Origin: CAYLQA01 sp964385695
Lineage (GTDB): Bacteria > Desulfobacterota > Desulfobulbia > Desulfobulbales > Desulfurivibrionaceae
Direction: 5' to 3'
DNA length: 64,000 nt
Assembly (NCBI GenBank): GCA_964385695.1
Contig: CAYLQA010000002.1
Coordinates: 62,001 to 126,000 of the forward strand
Shown: in pieces, positions 17,427-24,391 of the stretch
Numbering within the stretch: the stretch's first letter is position 1
Layout: the number at the start of each line of letters is the position of its first letter
Position numbers and translations under genes: made by a program
The notes under the pieces: model-generated
What the model was told of the DNA's origin: nothing
What the model saw: the letters and a program-made list of their open reading frames with translations, nothing else
The model's database searches: none

Positions 17427-17522
17427 TTTGTCAATGGCTGACTTTGTTTGCTAACCAACCAATATTTTTACAAAACTTGTCATGCAAGTTTGTCAAATTT
17501 CACCTGTAAGTGAGGAAGAACA

Positions 17523-18314
17523 ATGAAAAAAAGAATCATTCAACTGGCCGTGGTCGCCGGAGGGACCCTCTTGCTGGGCCTGGTGTCTCCCGCAGACAAT
17601 GCACAGGCCGCAGCACTTTCCCCGGCGGACTGTATTAAATGTCATGATTCTGCGCCCCAAGACATTGCCACCAACGGAGGGGCCCATAAAGAAGCCGTGA
17701 CTTGCGTTGAATGTCATGAAGGACATGCCCCGCTTAATGGGGAGGATATCATCCCATCATGTAATAAATGTCATGAGGGCGAACCACATTTTGAGCTTCC
17801 CAACTGCTCCAGTTGTCACAACAACCCCCATACGCCCAAGATCATCTCCTTGGAAAAAAACATCACCGATGCCTGCCTGACCTGCCATACCGAGCAGATG
17901 GGACAACTGCAGCAATACCAAAGCAGTCATACAGCCGTGGCCTGTTCCACTTGTCACCGGGAAAAACATGGCCTGATTCCGGACTGTACCAATTGCCACT
18001 CGCCCCATAGCGAGGAAATGGTACAAAAGGACTGCCTCACCTGCCATCAGGCCCATATGCCGCTTGAGGTTACCTATCCCAACGATATTGCCTCATCAAA
18101 CTGCGCCGGTTGTCATGACAAAGCATACGACCAGCTGACAACCAATCCGGCCAAGCACAGCAAGCTCAGCTGCGCAACCTGTCACCAGGATAAGCATAAA
18201 ATGATACCACAATGTGCTGATTGCCACGGAAACACCCCGCATCCGTCAGGCATTCTCACGAAATTCCCAGAGTGCGGCCAGTGCCACGGCATTGCCCATG
18301 ATTTGAATAAGTAG
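17523..18314 (+). CDS. Periplasmic dodecahaem c-type cytochrome
   Basis: Secreted electron-transfer protein of 263 residues. MKKRIIQLAVVAGGTLLLGL with cleavage near NAQAA is a Sec signal. Twelve CxxCH haem sites are present: CIKCH, CVECH, CNKCH, CSSCH, CLTCH, CSTCH, CTNCH, CLTCH, CAGCH, CATCH, CADCH and CGQCH, that is one haem per about 20 mature residues. Many further His residues (for example CHREKHGL, CHQAHMPL, CHQDKHKM) can serve as distal ligands. GAGGAAG precedes the ATG. The gene is alone, with a sigma-54-type promoter before it and a strong terminator after it. It may carry electrons between inner-membrane and extracellular partners. It does not look like an NrfA or Hao enzyme, since all sites are CxxCH and no catalytic domain is visible. 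Confidence 0.93.
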   Translation: MKKRIIQLAVVAGGTLLLGLVSPADNAQAAALSPADCIKCHDSAPQDIATNGGAHKEAVTCVECHEGHAPLNGEDIIPSCNKCHEGEPHFELPNCSSCHNNPHTPKIISLEKNITDACLTCHTEQMGQLQQYQSSHTAVACSTCHREKHGLIPDCTNCHSPHSEEMVQKDCLTCHQAHMPLEVTYPNDIASSNCAGCHDKAYDQLTTNPAKHSKLSCATCHQDKHKMIPQCADCHGNTPHPSGILTKFPECGQCHGIAHDLNK

Positions 18315-18330
18315 TACCCCTATCTCTACA

Positions 18331-18371
18331 AAAAAAGCCCCGGTCCTTGGTCAGGATCGGGGCTTTTTTTG
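18331..18371 (+). terminator. Intrinsic terminator of the cytochrome gene
   Basis: GCCCCGGTCC pairs with GGATCGGGGC (one G-T type mismatch) around TTGGTCA, flanked by A-rich and seven-T tracts. It can work on both strands. Confidence 0.9.
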
Positions 18372-18499
18372 TTTTCAGGCAAACCTCACTTTATTATCCG
18401 CGACAGACGGTTGCACACCACTCAGGATTATGATAGCATTTTTTTTGAGATTGCAAGAGGTTAGCAATTCCTCATTCCAAGGTGCCAATCACTGCTGAA

Positions 18500-20539
18500 A
18501 TGGATTTTTTTAAAGGGACAAAAATAAAAAAGGCCTTGGTAAAATTTACCGAGGCATCCTCTGCCAGGGATGAACAAAAGGCCATTTCCACCATCATGGA
18601 TTTTGGCGATGCTGGCCTACGCCATGCCATTGAGGCCTTTCAGCAGAAAAGTCTCAACAGTATAAAGGCGCATACCCTGCTGGATAAAATCTGTGGCGAA
18701 CCTGAACAGATTATCCCCCTGCTGACAGACCCGTACCATGAGGTCCGGCGGGTAGCCAAAGAGCTTATCAGTAAAAAATGGCCAAACTCGGCCTCCCCCC
18801 TGCTCGTTGAGTTACTCAAAAGCCAAGACATTTACGCCCGCAACAATGCCGCGGAACTCCTCAGTTCCTTTAAAGATCAACGCTGCGTGCCGGAGTTGGT
18901 CAATGTTTTTAACCAAGGATCTGCCGAAACAAAAAAATCTGTGATAAAGGTTTTCGGCTACCTGGAAGGGCAGACCGGCAAGAAGTTGGTCATGAGCGCC
19001 CTCAACGATGCAGACTGGCATGTGCGCCTGGCTGCCGTCAAATGCCTTGGTAAGATACGCGCTCCGGAAAGTGTGGACATCCTTATCGAGAAACTTTCTG
19101 AGCGTGATCCGCACATGAAGAAACTGGCCCTGGACAGCCTGATCGCCATTGGCGACAAGCGGGCGGCCAGGCCGGTCATTGACCTGATCCGGGACGATGA
19201 CCTTCTGGTACGGCAACAAGCCACGGATTGTCTGATCCAAATTGCCGACTCCAGTGTGGTCCCGGAAATTCTCAACCTCATGCGGGACAGCGATGTCAAT
19301 ATCCGTCGCTGCGCCGTGGAGGTGCTGAAAAACATGAAGGACCCCCGCACCGCGGACGAACTCCTGCGGGCCATGAAGGATTCCGACTGGTGGGTCCGCC
19401 AGATCGCCACCTCCTCGCTCACCGAGATAACCGGGGACAACAACATTGTCCGAGCATTCATCGCCATGACCAAGGATCAGGATGAGAATATCCGTCGTTG
19501 CGCCGTGGAATTTTTCAATAAGATCAGTGATCCATCGGCATTCGATGCCCTGGTTGAGCGTTTGGAGGATGAGGACTGGTGGGTGCGGCAAAAGGCCATC
19601 CGCGCTCTGGGCCTTGCCAAGGACAAACGGGCCATAGAACATTTTGCCAAGCTCATCAGCGACACCATCATCGGCTGGGCCGTCCCTGTCTCTCTGGCAA
19701 TGATCGGCGGCAACGAGGCCTATGACCTTTTAAAACGCTACCTCTTTGTCGACATAAAACGCACCAAGCTTGAAACCGTTAAGGTCTTTGGCCGCATCAA
19801 AAATCAGGAGTCTGTCGGTCTTTTGGAGCAATGCCTGCAAGATCCGGACAAAGACATTGTCCACGAAGCCATCCGTTCGCTCAAACACCTGACAGGCAAG
19901 GCATACCAGCCCACTGCCGTAACAGGCCAAGCACCAGCCCGCGCACAAAGAATTGTCAGCACCAAGGTTGCTCCCGGCTCCACAGTCACAGAGGCCATTC
20001 TGGTTTTGGATCTCTGTAACTCAACGGATATCGTTAACCGCTACGGTGACAATTTCGCTTTTGGCCTGCTGCAAAAGCTGACCGACATGATCAGTCCCAT
20101 AGCCCAGCGCGAACAGTGCTGCTTTACAAAGGGTACGGGAGACGGCTTTCTCATGACCTTTCCCAAGGCGGAAAACTCGGTGCGTTTTGCCAAAGAGGTC
20201 TTTGTCGAGTTGGCAAAATACAACGCCCAGGTCGATGAGATGTCGCAAATCAATATCCGTTTCGCCATTAACCTTGGCGAGGCAAAGGTTGATGAAAACG
20301 GTGACAGACTCGGCCTGTCGGTGAATATGACCTTCCGCATAGAAGGTGTCAAACCCGATAGTCTTATCCCCATTGAGGGGGGGATGAATGCCGAAGACAT
20401 GCCCATGGACAATCGTATCCTGATTACCGAAACCATCTATAAAGAGATGCAGGGCGCAGGCGAACATACGATTTCCCTAATCGGACTCTTTGAGCTTAAA
20501 GGGATAACCGGGCTGCACAGGGTTTATGCCCTGACTTAA
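18500..20539 (+). CDS. HEAT-repeat protein with C-terminal class III adenylate cyclase domain
   Basis: A soluble protein of about 679 residues. Residues ~30-460 are HEAT/PBS-lyase-like helical repeats, with recurring units such as DSDWWVRQIATSSL, DEDWWVRQKAIRALG, NIRRCAVEVLKNMKDP and NIRRCAVEFFNKISDP. The last ~187 residues are a class III nucleotide cyclase. Numbered from ATG 18500, the metal ligands are Asp504 (VLDLCNST) and Asp548 (KGTGDGF), adenine-selecting Lys544 and Asp602, and transition-state Asn609/Arg613 (SVNMTFR). All are present, so it should make cAMP. The repeats probably sense a protein partner. The CNB protein follows after 16 bases. GTG 18482 is an alternative start; neither has a clear ribosome site. 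Confidence 0.88.
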   Translation: MDFFKGTKIKKALVKFTEASSARDEQKAISTIMDFGDAGLRHAIEAFQQKSLNSIKAHTLLDKICGEPEQIIPLLTDPYHEVRRVAKELISKKWPNSASPLLVELLKSQDIYARNNAAELLSSFKDQRCVPELVNVFNQGSAETKKSVIKVFGYLEGQTGKKLVMSALNDADWHVRLAAVKCLGKIRAPESVDILIEKLSERDPHMKKLALDSLIAIGDKRAARPVIDLIRDDDLLVRQQATDCLIQIADSSVVPEILNLMRDSDVNIRRCAVEVLKNMKDPRTADELLRAMKDSDWWVRQIATSSLTEITGDNNIVRAFIAMTKDQDENIRRCAVEFFNKISDPSAFDALVERLEDEDWWVRQKAIRALGLAKDKRAIEHFAKLISDTIIGWAVPVSLAMIGGNEAYDLLKRYLFVDIKRTKLETVKVFGRIKNQESVGLLEQCLQDPDKDIVHEAIRSLKHLTGKAYQPTAVTGQAPARAQRIVSTKVAPGSTVTEAILVLDLCNSTDIVNRYGDNFAFGLLQKLTDMISPIAQREQCCFTKGTGDGFLMTFPKAENSVRFAKEVFVELAKYNAQVDEMSQINIRFAINLGEAKVDENGDRLGLSVNMTFRIEGVKPDSLIPIEGGMNAEDMPMDNRILITETIYKEMQGAGEHTISLIGLFELKGITGLHRVYALT

Positions 20540-20555
20540 GAAAAGGAGTGGGATT

Positions 20556-21035
20556 GTGACTCAAAAAACAGCAGGGAAGAATGCTCCTGTCGACATCGAA
20601 CATATCCTGAAAGAGAATGATTTTTTTGAAGATTTCAGCGAAGAGGAGTTACACTACTTTTCCAGGCAGCTCAGCCTGCGGAGTTTCGAAGCGGGCACCA
20701 ACCTCTTCAATAAGGGTGATTACGGAACATACCTCTTTATTGTCGTAGACGGTGAGGTGGAGGTCCGCCTTGATTCGCACGAATTCAAGCAGATGATTAT
20801 CGCCACCTTTGAGCGGGGCTCATGCGTGGGTGAGATGTCGCTTATCGACGATTACCCGCGTTCGGCATCCATTGTGGTCACCAAGCCGTCCGATCTCCTG
20901 ATCCTCTCGCGCAATCGGTTTGATACTATTTGTAGCGAAAGTCCGCAGGTGGGCCTGAAATTTCTCCGGGGCATTGCCCAAAACCTCAGTCTGCGCCTTA
21001 GGAAAACCACAGGCCGTTTTGCAGACCTGGCCTGA
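20556..21035 (+). CDS. Stand-alone cyclic-nucleotide-binding domain protein
   Basis: A 159-residue CNB protein. After ~20 residues it has NDFFEDFSEEELHYFSRQL, the beta-roll FNKGDYGTYLFIVVDGEVEV, and the phosphate cassette SCVGEMSLIDDYPRSASIVV with Glu93 and Arg102. No HTH or catalytic domain follows, so it is not a CRP-type regulator; it ends soon after the C-helix (QNLSLRLRKTTGRFADLA). Start GTG 20556 has AAGGAG seven bases upstream. It is 16 bases after the HEAT-cyclase gene and likely cotranscribed, so the obvious reading is that it senses the cyclase product. The cassette is almost the same as that of the kinase fusion at 13733-15100. Confidence 0.88.
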   Translation: MTQKTAGKNAPVDIEHILKENDFFEDFSEEELHYFSRQLSLRSFEAGTNLFNKGDYGTYLFIVVDGEVEVRLDSHEFKQMIIATFERGSCVGEMSLIDDYPRSASIVVTKPSDLLILSRNRFDTICSESPQVGLKFLRGIAQNLSLRLRKTTGRFADLA

Positions 21036-21092
21036 TATCCTCTATCCCGCCATGGCGGTGTGACTCCGAGTCTCGCAAGCTCCCTTACCTGG

Positions 21093-22550
21093 TCACACGG
21101 CGAAGGTGATCTGAACCGGACAGTGGTCGGAGCCCATGATCTCCGAGTGGATCACGGCATCCTTGACCCGTTTTTTACTCTTTTCATCCACGCAGAAGTA
21201 ATCAATCCGCCAACCGATATTCTTGGCCCGAGCATTAAAACGATAACTCCACCAGGTATACTGCCCCGGCTCCTTGTTGAACATGCGAAAGCTGTCCACA
21301 TATCCGGCCGCAAGAAATGTATCCATCCCGGCCCGTTCCTCCGGTGTAAAGCCTGGATTTTTGACATTGTTTTTCGGGTTGGCAAGGTCAATCTCCTTAT
21401 GGGCGACATTGTAGTCTCCGCAGAGAATAATGGATTTTTTCGGGGCGAGATTGGAGATGAAATCGAGAAGAGCCTCGTTAAAATCGAGCTTGAAATCAAG
21501 GCGGGTCAAACCGTGCTGGGCATTGGGAAAATAGGCGGTAATAAAGTAAAATCCCTCATACTCCAAGGTCAGCACCCGCCCTTCCTCATCATATTCTTCC
21601 TGGCCAATTCCGTAATACACGGTAAGTGGCGCCTTTTTGGCATAGGCTGCAACACCGGCATACCCTTTACGTTGGGCAGGATTGAAATAGGCCGTGTAGC
21701 CCGGAATTTTAAGCAGAGCCTCGGGAAGTTGCTCCGGTTGGGCCTTTATCTCCTGCAGGCCGATGATATCCGGTGCAAGCTCATTCATACTATCGAGAAA
21801 ACCCTTTTTCTCCACGGCCCGTAGCCCGTTCACATTCCAGGAGAAAAGCCGCAACAAGCCGCCTTCTCCGGCCTTGCCCTTTTGCCCGGGAACCTTACGA
21901 GGCGTGACACCGATCTGCGGACAATGCTTTTCGATCACGCAACGGTCACAATGGGGACGGAGCGGCTTACAGGTGCCCTGACCAAAGGCGACCAAAATGG
22001 AATTGACCGTAAGCCAATATTTTTGCGGAAGCTTTTCCCGCAGGGCCATTTCGGTCTCAAGGGGCGTCTTGGTCTTGACATATCCCCAGATATTCATGAT
22101 CCGGTGCACATGGGTATCCACACAAATGGCTGGTTTTTTAAAGGCCACAGCCACCACCAGGTTGGCGGTTTTCCGCCCCACGCCGGGCAGCAAACACAAC
22201 TCCTCCACCGTCTCCGGAATCTTGTTGCTGAACTTCTCTTCAAGCACACCGGGCAAATTGGCAAGATAGCCCGCCTTATTCCGGAAAAAACCTACCGGAT
22301 AAATCAGTTTCTCCAATTCCTTTTGGCTCAAGCCCGCCAACGATGGTAAATCCGGTGCCTTTTTAAAAAGACGTTTAGCTGCCTTGGCCGTAGTTTCATC
22401 CTTTGTCCGGGCGGAGAGAATAGTGGCGACCAAGACCTTGAACGGATCCTTGGTCTGCACGGCAATCAGATCAACAATGGGTACCTCATAGCCCTGAACC
22501 TCTTCAGCGAGTATGGGAAGAACCGTTTCAATGGAAAATTTTTTGGCCAT
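21093..22550 (-). CDS. Endonuclease III-exonuclease III fusion (DNA glycosylase + AP endonuclease)
   Basis: A 485-residue fusion of two base-excision enzymes. Residues ~1-215 are Nth-type: FKVLVATILSARTKDE, helix-hairpin-helix LPGVGRKTANLVVAVAF with Lys127, catalytic Asp145 in CVDTHVHRI, and the 4Fe-4S ligands Cys194, 201, 204 and 210 in the C-x6-C-x2-C-x5-C pattern. A short Lys/Gly linker (VPGQKGKAGEGG) leads to an XthA-type nuclease (~233-485): FSWNVNGLRA, LQEIKA with Glu267, GDYNVAH, IDYFCVD and the terminal SDHCPVQI. All catalytic residues of both halves are kept. It could excise a damaged base and cut the AP site in one polypeptide. Starts ATG 22550. Convergent with the CNB gene. Confidence 0.94.
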   Translation of the reverse strand: MAKKFSIETVLPILAEEVQGYEVPIVDLIAVQTKDPFKVLVATILSARTKDETTAKAAKRLFKKAPDLPSLAGLSQKELEKLIYPVGFFRNKAGYLANLPGVLEEKFSNKIPETVEELCLLPGVGRKTANLVVAVAFKKPAICVDTHVHRIMNIWGYVKTKTPLETEMALREKLPQKYWLTVNSILVAFGQGTCKPLRPHCDRCVIEKHCPQIGVTPRKVPGQKGKAGEGGLLRLFSWNVNGLRAVEKKGFLDSMNELAPDIIGLQEIKAQPEQLPEALLKIPGYTAYFNPAQRKGYAGVAAYAKKAPLTVYYGIGQEEYDEEGRVLTLEYEGFYFITAYFPNAQHGLTRLDFKLDFNEALLDFISNLAPKKSIILCGDYNVAHKEIDLANPKNNVKNPGFTPEERAGMDTFLAAGYVDSFRMFNKEPGQYTWWSYRFNARAKNIGWRIDYFCVDEKSKKRVKDAVIHSEIMGSDHCPVQITFAV

Positions 22551-22692
22551 ATAAATACTCTGGTATGGAATTTTTTCAGATTCAACAGCGATTTGACTTG
22601 ATCAAACGGCGATGGGGTTGCCGGTCACTATAAACCTGGGGAATAAATTTGACCAGACTGCAAGATAAAATTTATCGCTAAAGCACTAACCC

Positions 22693-22758
22693 ATGGGAAC
22701 GAAAAGGAAAAATCATTCTAAAAGAAAGACGCACAGGAAAATCCGGCTCAAAGGATAG
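22693..22758 (+). CDS. Possible very short basic peptide
   Basis: An ATG at 22693 gives 21 codons rich in Lys, Arg and His (MGTKRKNHSKRKTHRKIRLK). There is no clear ribosome site. The composition is like tiny ribosome-associated proteins, but no family can be named and it may be chance in the 256-base gap between the nth-xth fusion and the next gene. Confidence 0.2.
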   Translation: MGTKRKNHSKRKTHRKIRLKG

Positions 22759-22806
22759 GGCCGGGAAAGGATAACAGCTTTGGTGTTTGCCTGATCGTGA
22801 TCGGTT

Positions 22807-22986
22807 TTAAAATAGCTTAACGAACCAGGCGACCAGCTGTTGCAGCTTCTGTGAAGGGGTTAACTCCTTGGTGTCGATACCACCAAGATGCTTTCCATGA
22901 TCAGGGCTTAAATAATGACCACTGGGTAAAGCCATTTTGCCTTTTTTAAAACCGATCAAAAGTCCTTCCATTTGCCACCGTGTCAT
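22807..22986 (-). CDS. Small unknown protein (59 residues)
   Basis: Not recognised. The product starts MTRWQMEGLLIGFKKGKMA, contains PSGHYLSPDHGKHLGGI and ends QQLVAWFVKLF. It is basic, has no signal peptide and has an amphipathic C-terminal helix. GGGAGG lies eight bases before ATG 22986, which decides this start over a longer frame opening at 23079. The reading has the feel of a real small gene, but comparison with relatives is needed to be sure. Confidence 0.45.
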   Translation of the reverse strand: MTRWQMEGLLIGFKKGKMALPSGHYLSPDHGKHLGGIDTKELTPSQKLQQLVAWFVKLF

Positions 22987-23079
22987 GACGCCTACCTCCC
23001 ATCTCATAGTGTAGAAAGCGTCCCCACTCTTTAGTAAAAATTGTAGCGGACCCCCTTTAGGAAAGTAAAGCAAAAACAC

Positions 23080-23122
23080 AACATATTGTGCACCAACACA
23101 CCAACAAGCACAATATAATGTT
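23080..23122. repeat. Inverted repeat between divergent small genes
   Basis: AACATATTGTGC (23080-23091) and GCACAATATAATGTT (23108-23122) are inverted copies, with one small interruption, around a 16-base spacer. It lies between a minus-strand small gene and the plus-strand SnoaL-like gene. A second hairpin, GGGGGCATATCCCCC, follows at about 23178-23192. The rest of 23123-23394 shows no gene. Confidence 0.6.
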
Positions 23123-23394
23123 ATTTCAACTAGTTACGAGACACCCCCCCGAAAGACCAACTTTGAAAGGGGTTTACAGGGGGCATATCCCCCAAAACCG
23201 TACGCGACAAGCCCCCGGAAACTTCAGAAAATGATTAACAACCGACATCTATTCGGGAACTCCGCCGGGAAAAATGCTGGCGGTTTACCCTTGTCCCTAA
23301 TAAACAAATTATGTTAATCAAGTCATGAAATTACGTTCATTCAGGAAGGTAAACAACATTCCTTTCATAAAATTTTATACAAGGAGACCCTACA

Positions 23395-23865
23395 ATGGGA
23401 GAGACCATTACTGCTGAAGAAATCTCAGAGGCACAAAAAACCTGGGGAGACGGCATCGTGGCCATCGGCAAAGCATTTACCGACAAAGGAGACTACACAA
23501 AAGCCGCGGAAAATCACCTTGATATCCTCTACGCCTTTGAGAATGGCACTGTGCTTTTCAAGCCCACCAAGGCTGCCGACGCCCAATTTCGCCCCACACG
23601 GGAGGCGGCACTCTCATACTTTGTTGGAGGCAATGACAAGTACAAGGAAGACCACGGCTTTGCCATCCACCCCTGGACAAATGTCCGCTTTGAGAATAGC
23701 GCGAACTATATCCATGGAGATTATGCAGTGGCCATGGGCAATTATTTTTTCACCCAGCTTGATGGTTCAGAAGTTAAGGTGGAATACACCTTTGGCTACA
23801 TTAAAGGTTCTGACGGCAAATTAAAAATCAACCTGCACCACTCTTCTGTCCCTTTCAGTAGCTAA
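23395..23865 (+). CDS. SnoaL-like protein related to CaMKII association domain
   Basis: Soluble 156-residue protein with an NTF2/SnoaL-like fold inferred from the pattern: N-terminal helix TWGDGIVAIGKAFTDKGDY, then HLDILYAFENGTVLFKPTKA, FVGGNDKYKEDHGFAIHPWT, VRFENSANYIHGDYAVAMG and the C-terminal signature LKINLHHSSVPF. This ending is characteristic of bacterial proteins in the CaMKII-association-domain group (sometimes labelled as phosphoribosyl-AMP cyclohydrolases without basis). AAGGAGACCC precedes the ATG. Its own terminator follows. Role unknown; the fold often binds small hydrophobic molecules or mediates oligomerisation. Confidence 0.75.
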   Translation: MGETITAEEISEAQKTWGDGIVAIGKAFTDKGDYTKAAENHLDILYAFENGTVLFKPTKAADAQFRPTREAALSYFVGGNDKYKEDHGFAIHPWTNVRFENSANYIHGDYAVAMGNYFFTQLDGSEVKVEYTFGYIKGSDGKLKINLHHSSVPFSS

Positions 23866-23874
23866 CAATTTTCT

Positions 23875-23935
23875 GGCACATGGAATAAGGAACAAGGCAA
23901 CGAAAATATTCCTTATTCCATGCCCTTATTTTTTT
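23875..23935 (+). terminator. Intrinsic terminator of the SnoaL-like gene
   Basis: A long stem, GGCACATGGAATAAGGAA (23875-23892) with TTCCTTATTCCATGCC (23909-23924), ends in a seven-T run at 23929-23935. Confidence 0.85.
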
Positions 23936-24048
23936 GTCCCTTCCGCCTGAGCATAGCTGACAAACTCTGTGTTTAACCGGCCATTCGCCCAAAAGGCTTG
24001 GCAAGCTCCGCTTGAGTATTGATTTTGGTCACCCTTTGATGCAGTGCC

Positions 24049-24169
24049 ACTCCTCTTCCTCAAAGGGGAAAGTCACGCTGCCCCCTTGAGAACAAACACT
24101 CACAGAAAGGACCCCTTAAGCGGGTAGGGAAAAAATTATTTCCCCTTGACAAGGGGGTAATGAGAGGAG
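24049..24169. repeat. Degenerate inverted repeat in the sulP upstream gap
   Basis: ACTCCTCTTCCTCAAAGG... at 24049-24072 and its inverted relative at 24139-24169 (TTTCCCCTTG then AGAGGAG) bracket about 70 bases. Inside are more CCCCTT / AAGGGG half-sites. It looks like a decayed palindromic intergenic element of the CCCCTT-n-AAGGGG kind; a related short unit lies at 34451-34476. The surrounding gap 23936-24391 has no gene. Confidence 0.5.
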
Positions 24170-24360
24170 TATCCAATTCAACCAAATTGCGCCTTTATTA
24201 AGTTAGCGATGTTCTCTCCCCTTGATTTTGCCAGAACATGTTTTCTGATCAGGCATAACGCCCGTTTGTATTCCTAGATGATGGGAAAACCGTTCTCCCC
24301 AACGGGGGGTATCATTATATACCGATAGAAGCCGGAATTGGTGCTGCACGGCCTTTTCCG

Positions 24361-24376
24361 ATTGAGAATTCTCAAT
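24361..24376. promoter_or_regulatory. Perfect 16-bp palindrome just before the sulP ribosome site
   Basis: ATTGAGAATTCTCAAT is fully self-complementary. It ends five bases before the AGGAGG that serves ATG 24392, so a protein bound here, or an RNA stem, could control sulP expression. Reads as an operator candidate by symmetry only. Confidence 0.55.
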
Positions 24377-24391
24377 ATATTAGGAGGCAGT

